A DNA stretch of 64,000 nucleotides from Piezodorus guildinii. Its lineage: Eukaryota > Arthropoda > Insecta > Hemiptera > Pentatomidae. The translations under genes and the position numbers were made by a program. The notes under the pieces were generated by a model. The model was not told where the DNA came from and made no database searches. It saw nothing but the letters and a program-made list of their open reading frames with translations. The stretch is from the NCBI GenBank assembly GCA_023052935.1, contig CM041297.1, forward strand, positions 86,485,021-86,549,020. Reading direction: 5' to 3'. Below are positions 1 to 11,659 of the stretch, one piece after another; the first letter of the stretch is position 1, and each line of letters begins with the position of its first letter.

Positions 1-912
1 GTTTATCATTCGAGTGGCGGTCTTAAAAGATTATAAATTAGTAAACAAATATTTATTAACCAATCAGGGCTTCTCTCGGAAAACTAGGGAAGCTGAATGC
101 AGTATGACGGCCACCCTAATAATCTCCATATTTAACACGCGGTTAGATATTAATTCATTAGTTATAGTTTATCATTTATATAACTTCCAATTGTTATAAT
201 TAACTTTAATAATGTCAATACTTTACGCAAAGGGATATCATGTTGATAATATTAAAATCAATATTATAGTATAATTGTATCTGTTTTTAGATATAGATTT
301 TTTTTTTTCGTAGACCCTTTTTTTCTCAATACAAATATTATATTAACAATTTTCGATTTCCCCTTAAATATTGTGGGGACAAATGAAAATAAACGATGAA
401 AAAAATAATATAAGGTATTAGGAAAAAAGGTGTGGTTGTGAGAATCGTTTTACTTTAAAGTAATTTTTTTTTTTTTTAATTTATGTTTCGGTAGACAGTA
501 TTTGGGGGGAAAAAAACTTATCGTTTAGCGAACTTGGCTTCCTCTAATATTATTGCTTCCTTCTCCCCTCTTTTACAAAAATCGTGTTGTAATAATTAGT
601 ATCGAATATCCGTTTAATAAATAACTATATTCCAATATATTACATTACTTCGAAACTTTTATAATATTTGTTTCATACTCAATGTCTTTCAACATATTAT
701 TTTTCTCTAAGAGTAATTTCTATTTTTGAAAATTGAAATCATATTGTATTCATAGTTGGTATTTTTGCTTTTTTCACGCCAGTGGGTAATCTAGCAGCAA
801 CCGCTGAAATGAAGATGTAATATCATGTTAATAAACAAGTGACATTAAGAAATTTTATAAACTCTATGAAAGGGTGTTAGGTTAAGTTGTATGATATTTT
901 TTTAATTTTCAG
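1..912 (+). other. Intron or upstream flank of the ankyrin gene
   Basis: AT-rich DNA with long T and A runs and no credible reading frame. It ends in a pyrimidine-rich tract and TTTTCAG directly before the ankyrin exon, so at least its right end is most simply read as intron. Any upstream exons lie outside the window or are too short to see. Confidence 0.55.
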
Positions 913-2253
913 ATTAATCACAATTTCGGTGAGACCATAGAAGAGGAGATTGAGAAATATCTCAACTGGCCTGGTCCTCTCGATAGAGAGTCTTTACAGA
1001 AATTAGCTAACATCGAAGAAAAAGGTGGCGTATATCCTATACACCGAGCATCCTCTGAAAACAGAGCTGACGTCGTTAACTTCTTGCTAGACCTGGGAGT
1101 CGACGTCAACAGCAGAGACAGACAGGGCTATTGGACCCCGCTCCACTGGGTTGCGGCCAACGACAGCCTCCAAGCAGCGATAGTTCTCATTGAACACGGA
1201 GCAGATACGGAGATGAAAGATATGGAGTTCAGGACGCCTCTCAACATAGCTGCAGGTAATGGCTACTTGGAAATTGTTAAAATTCTTTTAGACAACGGTG
1301 CCTACGTCCATTCTAGGGATTCCATCGGTAACACACCACTAATGAAAGCTGCAACGGGGGGTCATCTCGAAACAGCCAAGCTATTGTTGGAGAGAGGTGC
1401 AGATGTCAGCATGAGGAACCATCTGCACGTAGAAGCAGTCCATTTAGCAATGATGGATGGAAACATCGATCTAGCAAAATTGTTTCTCGAGCATGGAGCA
1501 GACATACATCCAAAAGAACCGAAAGACGCACCACTGCTTCACTGGGCCGCTGGATATGGAGATGTTGCTATGGTGAAGATGATCCTGAATCGCGGGGAAC
1601 TTGTCGATGTTAAGAGCTCTGATGGGTTCACTGCTCTTTTCGTCGCTGTGTTCAGAGGTCGGCCCGGTGTAACTAGACTATTGCTCAACCTGGGCGCTGA
1701 CTTAGAGGCGACTGATAATGTATACAGTCAGCGTCCAGTACACTGGGCAGCCAAGTACGGCCAGCAGGAAACACTTAGAATCCTGCTTGACGGTGGGGCG
1801 TTTGTTAATCCCAAGAATAAACGAGGTTCAACTCCTTTGCACCTTGCCGCAGAGAAAGGGTTCCGAGAAATTATGAAGATCCTATTGGAATTCGGAGCAG
1901 ATAAAGAAGCCAGAAATAACCACGGTAGAACCCCTCTTCATCAGGCAGCCTGGAACAATATGGTGGAGGCTGCTAAGCTGCTGTTAGATAATGGTGCGGA
2001 CTTGGAGGCTATGGACAACGCTGCAATGACTCCACTTTTGGTAGCACAAAAGAGCGGGCACATTGAGACTGTTGAATTGCTCCTGTCAAGAGGCGCTGAT
2101 ATCAACCCTCAGTATAAAGAAAGTGACACAGAACGCGCACCGTTGAATATAGTTACTGATACGGAAGGCGTTGAGATCAACGTTAACGAAGATCTAAGAA
2201 TCCCCTCAGACACTACTTCTTTTCCAAATGACCCAAAAGATAGCGAAATGTAA
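913..2253 (+). CDS. Ankyrin-repeat protein, 3' exon (partial gene)
   Basis: The frame is open from the splice acceptor through to a TAA stop, giving about 446 residues. After a short acidic lead (about residues 1-37) there are eleven consecutive ankyrin repeats of about 33 residues, each with the TPLH/TPLx...AA signature followed by LLL..GAD. A hydrophilic acidic tail of about 45 residues follows. Ankyrin repeats are protein-binding scaffolds; no catalytic domain, signal peptide or membrane segment is visible, so the partner and role are unknown. Reading is continuous upstream of the first ATG, and the ankyrin pattern starts before it, so the N-terminus is probably encoded by earlier exons. 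The exon is clearly GC-richer than its flanks, as expected of constrained coding sequence. The repeats resemble those of many arthropod ankyrin proteins; I cannot name the orthologue. Confidence 0.85.
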   Translation: MNHNFGETIEEEIEKYLNWPGPLDRESLQKLANIEEKGGVYPIHRASSENRADVVNFLLDLGVDVNSRDRQGYWTPLHWVAANDSLQAAIVLIEHGADTEMKDMEFRTPLNIAAGNGYLEIVKILLDNGAYVHSRDSIGNTPLMKAATGGHLETAKLLLERGADVSMRNHLHVEAVHLAMMDGNIDLAKLFLEHGADIHPKEPKDAPLLHWAAGYGDVAMVKMILNRGELVDVKSSDGFTALFVAVFRGRPGVTRLLLNLGADLEATDNVYSQRPVHWAAKYGQQETLRILLDGGAFVNPKNKRGSTPLHLAAEKGFREIMKILLEFGADKEARNNHGRTPLHQAAWNNMVEAAKLLLDNGADLEAMDNAAMTPLLVAQKSGHIETVELLLSRGADINPQYKESDTERAPLNIVTDTEGVEINVNEDLRIPSDTTSFPNDPKDSEM

Positions 2254-2256
2254 GTG
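2250..2256 (+). other. Possible 5' splice donor overlapping the stop codon
   Basis: The sequence GTAAGTG, a near-ideal donor, contains the TAA stop. If used, the exon would end three bases before the stop and the protein would continue into a later exon. If not, the protein ends here. Sequence alone cannot decide. Confidence 0.35.
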
Positions 2257-2700
2257 AAATAATCAAACTGTATCCCATTAGGAAATGATTCTAAACTACA
2301 TCAAGAGCACAACTTGATCTAATCATTTAAGCTGAAAATAGTCATTAGCATCAGATGTAAATATTATTACCTTGACCATATATTTTTTTTTAGTCAATAT
2401 ATTTATTTATATGATTCTAATTGCGTCAGTGAATGTTCTTACATAACAACGTATTCTATTATAGCACTCCCTTCTGTATAATCTCCCACGCATGTTTGAA
2501 ACAGTCACTAAGATACTTCATAATAGATACTTATTTTATGTCTAAGTTGTCATTTTTCTACAGTGTCTTGTTTCTCTATTGGCTGTTTCGAAAGAATCAC
2601 AAGTATATTTTTAATTTCCAAAAATAAATAATATTATTTTTGAATCAAATCTATTTTTATACTTATTCATACTTAAAATAAAGTAATACGAAATAATTTT
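2254..2700 (+). terminator. Putative 3' UTR with poly(A) signals
   Basis: AT-rich stretch after the ankyrin stop, with AATAAA hexamers at 2623-2628 and 2677-2682. These would serve as cleavage and polyadenylation signals if the stop codon above is used. No other gene is visible here. Confidence 0.4.
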
Positions 2701-2909
2701 TGTATTTTAATTATGATACCAGATGTTTTTCCACTTTATTATCTTCCTTTTGTTTAACTTTATTTTTGTATCCACCTCAAGTCAAAACTATGTCGATCTT
2801 TTAACATCAAACATTTAAATTGTTCCTACATTTTTAGTTAGATTAAAAATATATTCTTCCATAATAGTTTATTAATAAGAAAGCTTTTTTATGATCATTG
2901 AATGAAAGC

Positions 2910-3330
2910 TGTCTATTAACGACAGCCTAGGCCTGAGATAAAGAAAGAGCGGAGAGATGGAGGTAGAGCTCCGGTAATAAGGCCGCAAATGAGAGCGCTG
3001 TTAACGAAGGCTATTTTATAATAACAATAAATTGTAACTGTTGGAGGAGGGGGGCACTTCCAATAAATTCTGATCAACAGACACTGAGTTTACTTGTTAT
3101 CAGTTAGTAGGGCGGTTAGTGCCTTTTATTGGCCCATCAGTTGCAATAAGGGCGGCCTTCCCACCTTATGAGCCCCGATACCAGTCACTCCATGCAAATT
3201 AACTTATTTCTATCTCCCTACGGTATTAGCTCAGCTCTGGCTTCATTTCCCCCACTCTCTTAAAGTCGTAATTCTTTTGAGTGTAGGGTTCCTCTCACAC
3301 CGCTGGACTAGGGCAGAAAGCGTCCGTTGG
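2910..3330. other. GC-richer non-repetitive island
   Basis: About 420 bases of mixed-composition sequence in AT-rich surroundings, with stops in all frames. It matches no repeat family seen in the window. It could be a regulatory element of the neighbouring ankyrin gene; nothing in it proves this. The rest of the stretch to 4.03 kb shows nothing recognisable. Confidence 0.25.
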
Positions 3331-4345
3331 ATAAGTAACCTTGATTACTAAAATGTGCATGAAAAGAAGTATCATCACCTTCAACTTCAAGGCATATAAG
3401 TCATATTAGAATAATATCCATGCGAATTAGATAAGGCATATTAGAATCTTGCAGTTATCTTATATTTTTGTGATTATATTCTAACATTCAAGAGCCCCTG
3501 AGAAAACCCGTTATCGGTATAATTTTTTGTTATTTTGAAAAATGGTACCGATAATTAATATTACCATTTCAAATTCAATTCACTTAATGGACTCTCTTCC
3601 CACATCGGCTGCTATCCTCTTTTAATCCTTTCTTTCAGGGATCCTTTCTTTCTGATGAATAAAGCTTGCTGCGGCAAGAGCACTCCCTCGGTTCTTACCT
3701 CAGCGACTATTGCAATGAAGTGGCACCCTTGAAGGATTGAACATACAACGATCACCCATGTGTACCTCATCCAAAGAGACCTAGCTTCAAGAAGCTCAAC
3801 ATGCAACGCAATGCTCAGTGTAAAGCACTTAATTGAAGTTTTCCCTACTTTCAGAGAAAGTATTTAGGAGAATACAATCTAAGCATGAGGTAGCCCCAGA
3901 TTTGACATTAGGTCTAGAAGACGAGGAGAGGGCTATCAGTGGACTATTAAAAAGTCTAAAATAGTTCAACCTACTTTCCAAACTATAAAGTATAGATGTT
4001 ATTATGATTGATAAATTGATGATAAATAATTTCCAAGTCAAATATAAAATTTTCCAAGTCGAATGAAACATTTTTCAAGTCAAATTCAACCTTTTTCATT
4101 CCAAATTTAACATTTTTCGGTTTCAATGTATTGACGAAAATCAAGTTAATATAGCACTCTCTTTTTATGATATTTTTAATTGTAAATTAAGTTTTTAACC
4201 AATTTGGCTTATTGACTGTCCCCAGGGACCTTTTACATAAAATTACACACGATTTTAAGGCGTATAAAATTATAACGATTAATTTTAGCTTTTATGAGAT
4301 GTTCGTTTAAGTTTGATTTTAAGATCGCACGGTCGAATATTATTA

Positions 4346-4519
4346 TAACTTTTTCGTATTTATTCAATATGTGGCTCTGAAGCTGCGTTATTGGAGTTCG
4401 CATACTGACTATACTAATGATTATATTTGCGCTCGCTCAATTAGAGGTTTATTTTAACTTTTTCGTAGTTAGTCGATACAAGACTCAGTAGCTGCGTTAC
4501 CAGAGTTTCGAATACTGAT
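4346..4519 (+). repeat. Direct duplication of about 111 bp inside the left arm
   Basis: A block beginning AACTTTTTCGTA and ending ATACTGA occurs twice, about 111 bases apart and diverged by point changes. It shows internal tandem growth of the foldback arm. Confidence 0.55.
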
Positions 4520-5249
4520 TAATCTATTCATTTTAAGAGTTATTAAACTTTTTTCGATTTAATCTATGTAATTGTCAAATATCACACAATGGGGGATCTT
4601 TTCATAATTTAACTATCACTATTTGTAAATGCCCGATCTTTAGTTTATAAAAGCTATTACCACCCAACTCAAAATGGTTAGTAAAATGGTTAATACTGCT
4701 AAGCCGATAAAAAAGATTCACGGTAATTCGATTAAAGAAAAAAATAGACAAAGTTAAAATTTACATAAGTGACCAATCCTAAAATCAATAACGCATCCAC
4801 TAAGGGAGCACCCGGAAAAACAAACATATACCCTAGTATAAAAAAAAAAAATCTGAATTTAAGTTGAAATAAATCTCTACTTGAACGAGCCCACATAAAA
4901 CTATCAGTATAATCATTATGCGACTATGATAAGACTGATGTAGCTTCTGGGCCTAATATCTAATAAATATTAAAAAGATAAAATAAATTAAAAATAAAGA
5001 CAAGAGTGCGATCTTATAATCAAAATTAAACGAACCCTCCATAACCCAGACCTATAATACTATCTAACACCAGTCCTAGTTTCAAAATTGTCATAAAAGC
5101 TAAAATTAATCGAGTAATGAGTAATTTTATGTAAAAGGGCCTCTAAGAACAGTTAACAATTCACATTGGGGGAAGAATTAAATGATAATTAAAAGAACTA
5201 TAAACACATAAAATTATATTAACTTGATTTTTATTAATTCATTGAAACA

Positions 5250-5505
5250 GAAAAAGGTTTAATTCGACTTGGAAAAGGTTGAATTAGGCATGAAAAAGAT
5301 TGAATTCGACTTGGAATAGCTTGAATTAGGCTTGAAATAAGTTGAATGCGACTTGGAAAAGGTTGAATTTAATTTATAAAAGGTTCAATTTGACATGAAA
5401 AAGGTTGAATGCGACTTGGAAAAGGTTGAATTTGATTTAGAAAAGATTGAATTAGGCTTGAAAAGGTTGAATTTGACTTGAAAAGGTGAATTTGAGTTGG
5501 AAAAG
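5250..5505 (+). repeat. Minisatellite, about 22-bp unit
   Basis: About a dozen degenerate units on the theme TTGAATTYGACTTGGAAAAGG. The inverted counterpart at 4030-4122 holds about four units. It forms the outer right arm of the foldback-like element. Confidence 0.75.
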
Positions 5506-5509
5506 CTAT

Positions 5510-6301
5510 GTAAAGGAATAATCATTTAACATCTTTAAATGTGTTCATAGCCACCCTCTGATTTAACGCCTATAAACCAAACTAACTAGCTATTTGAAAT
5601 TCAATACATCATCTTATTTTTCATATCCCAAGATTGAATTTCTCTATTGCAATACGAAAAAACAGCCATTAGAGTTGATATGAGTTATTCCTTCCTAGTT
5701 CTCAAGATTTACATTCTCTTAAGGGTATTGTATGGATATTTCCGTTAGCTAATCGATTTAGGATATTGAGGAGATTCCATGTAAGATGTTTTTTAATATC
5801 TAGGAATTTAAAATCTATAGTGGTTGTCTGTATTACTTTTTATCTATTGAGTATGATCCGGTAGTAAGATTTACGACACACCATAAAAGATTATTTTTGT
5901 TAAAACGACGTTTGATAAAATTTAAACTAGATTGGCTAGTTTTACAATAATTCATTTATATAGATAATATATTCTGACTTGTTTTTTTCCTGATTTCTTT
6001 GGCTTCACCTTCATTGGAGTTAGAAATCATCATTCTAAGCACTGAAACATCAACTGCTGAAAAGTATTCGAAGTTTTGTTGTGGTATCTTCTGTTAGAGT
6101 TTGTTGTATGCCTTTTTCAATATTAAAAAAGCAGATAAAATAGAATACAATAGAACAAGAAACTTTATTCTAGGATAATGTCAGTTAAAAATAACAATTA
6201 TGAACAAAACAATCATGATAATATTAAGTAATATACAATTACGATTAAATAGCAAAAGAAAGAGGAATAAAAGGTCATAATGTCTCTATTTACATATACT
6301 A

Positions 6302-6354
<53 letters not shown>

Positions 6355-7060
6355 AAAATTTTAAAATCTCAAGTGTTAACATTAAAAGTTATTACGATTT
6401 TCAACTCACATTAATTGACATGAAAAAATTAGCTTACATCTGATTTTCAAAGAAGGAAATTCTTTAAAGAGAAGGGGAGAACGAGGACAGGGATGGAGCA
6501 TGACGGATGTTTGAAGGGAGAGTTTTCCAAAAGTCGGTGAACGGGCTAAAGAGGAGTAATCATATTTTATTACAAACACGGACAATTCTTCATGTTCGAT
6601 CAGATGCGAATTAGTGATTTAATGTTAGGTATTTTTAAATGAAAAATTATGACTTCTAAAAATGAAATTATTATCATATAGAGTGTTTTGAGTTCAATAC
6701 TTAGTTAGAAAATATTGTAATGTTCAGGTTTCCGACCACATTAGGCGTGTCCACTTAATTCCTAATCCGATTCAAAGCTAAGATCACAATACTTTCCCTT
6801 TATATATAGTTCATATACAGGTAAGTTAATGTGAAAAACCTAAAAAATATTAATAGTAAAATTTATCTTTGATAATGCAGGACCCATTTACTAAGAAGGT
6901 TTACTTCAAAAACACATCCTTCCCTTTCCTATTATATACTAGTAAGCTTGGATCTTAACTACCAATTATAAAAGCTAAATCCAAGCTATGAAAATGTGTT
7001 AATTAGGAAAAATTGAGAGGAAAACATAAATAGATAGATTAAAGAACTCTACAGTAAAAG
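5510..7060. other. AT-rich stretch with a TA microsatellite
   Basis: No reading frame or recognisable repeat apart from a perfect (TA)n run at about 6305-6348. Confidence 0.6.
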
Positions 7061-7260
7061 AAAACCTGGATCTGAGTCCAGCTGAGGATGTTATCGAGCA
7101 GAACCAGCTTAGGTGGTTAAAATATATTTCTCGAATTAGAGTGGAGAGGAAGTGGCCACAGAGAAGGAGAGAAGACTTCAACGAAAGATGACAGGACAGA
7201 GAACTTTGGGTCAGGCACTAGAAGAAAGGAACTCACACTGCTCGGCAGTGAATGATGTCT
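7060..7260 (+). pseudogene. Degenerate LINE 3' coding fragment
   Basis: A translated stretch reads like the C-terminal tail found after the reverse transcriptase of RTE/CR1-type LINEs (a QLRWLKYISRI-like segment followed by a basic, arginine-rich block). Stops and frame changes interrupt it. Only the remnant is visible; the clade assignment is uncertain. Confidence 0.35.
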
Positions 7261-7789
7261 TGATTAAGTAAGTTAGATTTAGTTACCTTTCATGTTTTTG
7301 TTTTTTCTATTTCTAAGCCCCTTGTGGTTTGTGTTGAAAATTTCAGCCTCTGTAGATTTGTAGGCTGGGTACATTTTAAGAAAGGGATGAAGAGGCGAGA
7401 AAGTTCTTATTCTTCGTGAATACACTTTTGTATTCGTCTTTTCCTTTCATTAGAAAGAAAAATTTCGAATAATATTTAGCTTTCCACCTTCTATTTGTAA
7501 TATACGTGGTATATTTCCATTAACTGTTGATTAGTAGTGATTTATTTGTTACATTTTCTATTCAATTTATTCTCTTCTTAGTTCCTATTTTTTTCGAATT
7601 ATCATACTTAATCCGAACTCTAAATCATAAAAAATATCCAATGGAACTACTTAACGAAATTTGTTTCAACTTCCTTGCTGAGACAGCATATTTCCTTTGT
7701 TTTTAAAAATATTTTTATCAAAAAAATACAGAGCGCCTTAAAAAAACAAAAACAAACGACCACTAAGAGGTTGAATATAAAAGGCGGTA

Positions 7790-7990
7790 TAATTAAAAAA
7801 GTGACTCGTCCTCCTCCGTCTTAAAGCACGGTCTTTATCCTGAGCCGGGGGTACTAATTGCAGAGGTGGCCTCTTCTTCTGGATGAAGCTTAGTGCGCTC
7901 CCCTCCCTCCATTATTTCCGAAAAATAATATTCTTATTTCAGGGTTATTCTGGATAGGGGTTGTCTGGGCAATTGTGAGGAGTGGTTTCG
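7790..7990. other. GC-richer island
   Basis: About 200 bases of balanced composition between AT-rich flanks, with no reading frame and no match to the repeats seen here. Nothing else is visible between the LINE remnant and the palindromic element at 8.6 kb. Confidence 0.2.
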
Positions 7991-8602
7991 CTCAGGTTGC
8001 AAGAAGGGTTCTATCTGGCTTTTAAATGTCTCCATGAGATTTCAGTGAAAAATTTAATAAATAGTATTCTTAGATTAATGCAAAAATACTCTCTATTTAA
8101 ACTTTAACTTTAAATTCCATATCTTTTATTTATAAGCTTAATTAATCGAGATAAGAACCATTATAATCAACCAATCTCTGCCAAACGAGAAACTTGCTTA
8201 TTTATGTCAGTTGCGTAGAACAAAGGAGCCCTGGAGGCGATGAAATCATTTAGTAATGTCCACTTATTTTTTTCACAGTCCACTATCACTCAAACCAGAG
8301 TTACCACTCCAAAAGTTTATTTAGGAAAACCCCTAGAGAACGGGATTGCTAATAAAACATCAGCCTAATACTACAATTATTTGTAATCTTTTAAATTTGT
8401 CAATGTTTTTTCCGGAAAGTTCCTTGAATAAGGGTATTTTTTTTCAAATCAGGATATCACCAGTGTAGTTCAAGACCATTTTCATACATATACTGTTGTC
8501 GTCCCATAATGAAGTTAGATTTTTTCACCTTTTCTTTTATTATTTTCATTTACAAATCATTTTAAACAAACAAAAAACTAAAACATAATAAAGTTAATAG
8601 TA

Positions 8603-8770
8603 ATGAATAAAATTGGAGGCTGATGTCTACTTCACCACTATTTTATTGAAAAAAAATTCGCACTACGTTTCGGCTACAATGCCATCTTCAGGAGCAGTGG
8701 AATAACTTAGATTTAGTGTGAAAAAAATAAAATAGTGGTGAAGTAGACATCAGCCTCCAATTTTATTCAT
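8603..8770 (-). mobile_element. Palindromic element: perfect 45-bp inverted repeats around a hammerhead-like core
   Basis: The 45-bp arms (8603-8647 and 8726-8770) are exact inverted copies, separated by 78 bases. On the - strand the spacer holds CTGAAGA, a short stem GGC/GCC and GAAACGTA, in the order of a hammerhead ribozyme core. The perfect arms imply recent formation or continuing correction. The element could be an inverted fusion of two ends of a larger retroelement, since ribozyme motifs of this type are known in the terminal repeats of Penelope-like elements. Confidence 0.6.
8660..8700 (-). ncRNA. Hammerhead-like core, incomplete stem I
   Basis: CTGAAGA at 8685-8691 and GAAAC at 8667-8671 (both read on the - strand) flank a stem of at least three base pairs. 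The short self-complementary ACGT follows. The bases that should form stem I do not pair convincingly, so activity is doubtful. Confidence 0.35.
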
Positions 8771-8831
8771 AAAAATTTGACCTTCACCAAGAAGAATCTA
8801 CATCTTATAGTTAATAGTAATAATAAAATAA

Positions 8832-9615
8832 AAAAATCTGGTGCGGGCAACACACGACTTTCACTTACCTCGATTTTTAAAATCAATGAAAGAATTTTCA
8901 AATACAGTTAGCGATAAAAATACGTGAAAATATTAAGGAATTAATCAAATTAAATTTCTATGGAAACATGTGTTTCATTAAAAAAATCTATTATATTATT
9001 ATCTAAAATAATAAGTTAGTTTTATGTTCATTTCATCACTCTCTATTAACTTTTAAAAGCTTGTGTATGAGATGACACTTTTTCTAAAATCTTTAGCTTT
9101 CCTACGGTATATCATACATGTATATTACTGCTCTTATGTTCAAAAACGAAAAATTGCATTAAAAAAATATTTTTTCTCTTTTCTCCTTTAGTTGGGTATC
9201 GAATTTATTCAATTTATATATTTACCTGTTTTTCATCAGCGTTAACAAGATAATCTAGTTATTATTATTAAATCTACAAAATTAAAAGTACTTTAGGGGA
9301 AGAAAATTTAAAATATCGGCATTTAAGCCCTGTCAGACCATTTTTATCCAAATAAAACCTACATGATATTAAAGCCCATTAAATTTTACATCGATATAGC
9401 GAGTTTAATCAAAATCGTCGGAACCGTTTTCGAGAAAATCGAAAAAAAGTGCAAAATGCATAGTATAAAGTGCCTCTTCTGTTAAGCTCATTTTGATGAA
9501 ATAAGTTTTGTCACGTCTCGGGCGTATAGTTGTCTTAAATATGAAATTTCAGTTTCATAGGACTTACCGTTTCCGCCCGGGAGTTACCACACACACACAC
9601 AGACACACACACACA

Positions 9616-9654
<39 letters not shown>

Positions 9655-9780
9655 CTTTTTGCGGGACTTGGTTATATGGATTCAGGGGACCCTAAAACGT
9701 GTATTTCCGTTGAAAACTGAAATTCGAAAATTTTTACGATCGCAATACTTCCCCTTACTATATATAGTAAGTGAAAGTAA
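8832..9780 (-). mobile_element. 0.9-kb non-autonomous element, copy 1 (full length)
   Basis: This is a full-length member of the most frequent family in the window. Read on the - strand it starts with ACTTTCACTTAC inside a short palindrome (CTTACTATATATAGTAAG). It passes a CA/GT microsatellite and ends AGGTAAGTGAAAGT followed by a GC-rich tail of about 25 bases (CGTGTGTTGCCCGCACCAGA). The two 14-bp subterminal sequences are inverted copies of each other. It has no transposase. A 70-codon frame on the + strand is largely encoded by the CA repeat and its flank. Relatives lie at 22.9, 23.8, 27.8, 28.6, 33.5, 42.5, 43.5, 51.4, 53.9, 62.0 and 62.5 kb. Confidence 0.75.
9588..9652 (+). repeat. CA microsatellite inside the 0.9-kb element
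   Basis: Nearly pure CA dinucleotides with a few GA interruptions. The same position in other copies carries a shorter CA/GT run, so the microsatellite is part of the element's design and is expanded here. Confidence 0.9.
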
Positions 9781-11215
9781 TAAATAAATAACATAACCTC
9801 CACTCAAAATTTGAGATCAACTTTACATTTCAAAATACGTACACCCCAAATATTGAATAAAACAAAACTTTCTTTCTACCATACGAGTTTAGGACTATCA
9901 TGTCTCGAATAAACTAAAATTCTTAGTTAAATAAAATAATTAAAAAACATAAAAAGAATCATTAAAAACGGTTATAGCCTCATTGCCAACTTTCCTTGTA
10001 TAAAAATTGTCAGTTTTGCTAGTTCTCTTTTACTAAATGCATACTATACATATAAGATAATTTTTATGTTTCAGTTTCGGAATATAATTATAGTAAAAAA
10101 AAGTACCTTCATCATTGATAAGTATAACTATAATTATTTAAATTTAAAACTAGATGTATAAAAATAAATTAAAAAATTCTAAAATTTTAGTTATTATATC
10201 TCTAAGTTAATATACATTTAAATTTAAATAAACACATACTATAATGAATATTTGAATACGACTTTTAATTTAATATAAAATAGTGAATATTATTTAGCTT
10301 TCTGTAAATAGGAGTTTTTTTATCAAGTTATTTGTTTAAATGTTTTAAACTATAGAAAAATATATAAATATATTTAGGTAGCTAACAAATTTTCTTTACC
10401 TTGGTTCACGTAGGCTGCTGCAACCTACTGGCAGCATTCGTAACTATGTGAGGTGTCGCTATCTGTCATCGGAAGTCTTAAGCACTGATGTAAAAACTAA
10501 TTATTTTTAATAAAGAAAATAAGCCATTTCTATTAACTTAGTAGTTAATTTTGATTTTTATTAGTATTGTCTGAATATGTAGTTATTCTTACTTAATAGT
10601 AAAATACAATCTAAATAATATTTAATCACATGAAAGAAAATTTCAATTCTTCAATAATAGTACATTTATTTTTGTTTTTGTAAGGTGGATTATATATACT
10701 GTCTGCATCATGGCAAACTAATAAATGTAAAGAGCCAAAACACTGAATATAATTTTACATATCATATTAGTTAAATGTATTTAAACAGTCATAAGCTTAA
10801 AGTAGTTAAACTATACTAAACCCTAATGTAGTCATTTGGAAATAATAAACCATTATGTAATAATTTGCTGCATATTTTAGTACAGCACATCATCGAATTT
10901 AAAAAATGCGATTTTTAACATCCGTTAGTTTGGCATGGTGCCGTCGATATGTATATTGAAATTTCTTTGATATTATTTTCGTTAAACATGCTTTTCGTTT
11001 AGAATATTTTTTTCTTCAATACTGAAGATGGAATTACTGTTAAATAACGTATAATATTACCGTAAACCATTTTGACGTAAATGAATTTTGAATCAAACAT
11101 GTATCAGGTTCATTTGTCGAATGTAATAATTTTGCTACATATATTTTTATATATCCTTTAGTATTAATTTGAGTCATTTATTTCGGAAGTGGCTTTAAAC
11201 CACTTATGTTTAAAA
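9781..11215. other. AT-rich stretch without recognisable features
   Basis: No credible reading frame, repeat match or RNA gene seen. A short GC-richer patch lies near 10410-10480. Confidence 0.6.
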
Positions 11216-11515
11216 TGAGACATTTTATTATTTAATTAAATTAAGTTTAACTGCATTATTGTCCTTGATCTATTTGAGGTCTCTTTTATAGTACTCTGGC
11301 TTGTGGGATAAGCTACAATGGGTATCCTAAATTCTTAGTATCCTGCTTTTATTAGGTTAGTGATATTAACGAGTATCTGACATCGAAGGATGGCATTAAC
11401 AAAGATGTTTAACTCCCGTTAAAAATTACCAGCGCCATCTGCCGGTTTGAACCCGTGACCTAGGACCTAAAATAGTGTTATATTAACCACAAAACCACTG
11501 GTGATCACTCCCAAC
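11216..11515 (-). mobile_element. tRNA-derived SINE, family 1, copy 1
   Basis: On the - strand a tRNA-like head comes first, with a box-B word GGGTTCAAACC, then CGGCAGATGGCGCTGG. A body follows that is shared with copies at 27.7, 57.0 and 59.0 kb. That body holds a conserved block related to TTTTTAACGTCCCCTCCG and GAAGGACGGCATAACTAAG. Similar blocks are known as conserved central domains shared by SINEs of distant animals, but I cannot confirm which domain this is. Confidence 0.65.
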
Positions 11516-11659
11516 TGCATTGATTAGGTGCCGATTATTCAAGTGATACAATTGGCAAACAGCTGAGGTTAACTTGTTAAATACAAATTACTTAAAATTA
11601 CCTTCATCACTACCTTCCAACATTATCAAATTAAATATGTAATTTAAGTACAAATTGTT

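Larger units (their letters stand above)
4030..5505. mobile_element. Foldback-like element with long inverted arms
   Basis: Two arms (about 4030-4475 and 4855-5505) are imperfect inverted copies of each other over several hundred bases. The outer part of each arm is a tandem array of roughly 22-bp units, best developed on the right. Inside these come shared blocks ending in a run that reads ATCAAGTTAATATA on the left. A further 380 bases lie between the arms. Long inverted arms built from short tandem repeats are the hallmark of foldback-type DNA elements. There is no transposase frame, so this would be non-autonomous. I could not find a clear target-site duplication, so the ends are approximate. 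Confidence 0.6.
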
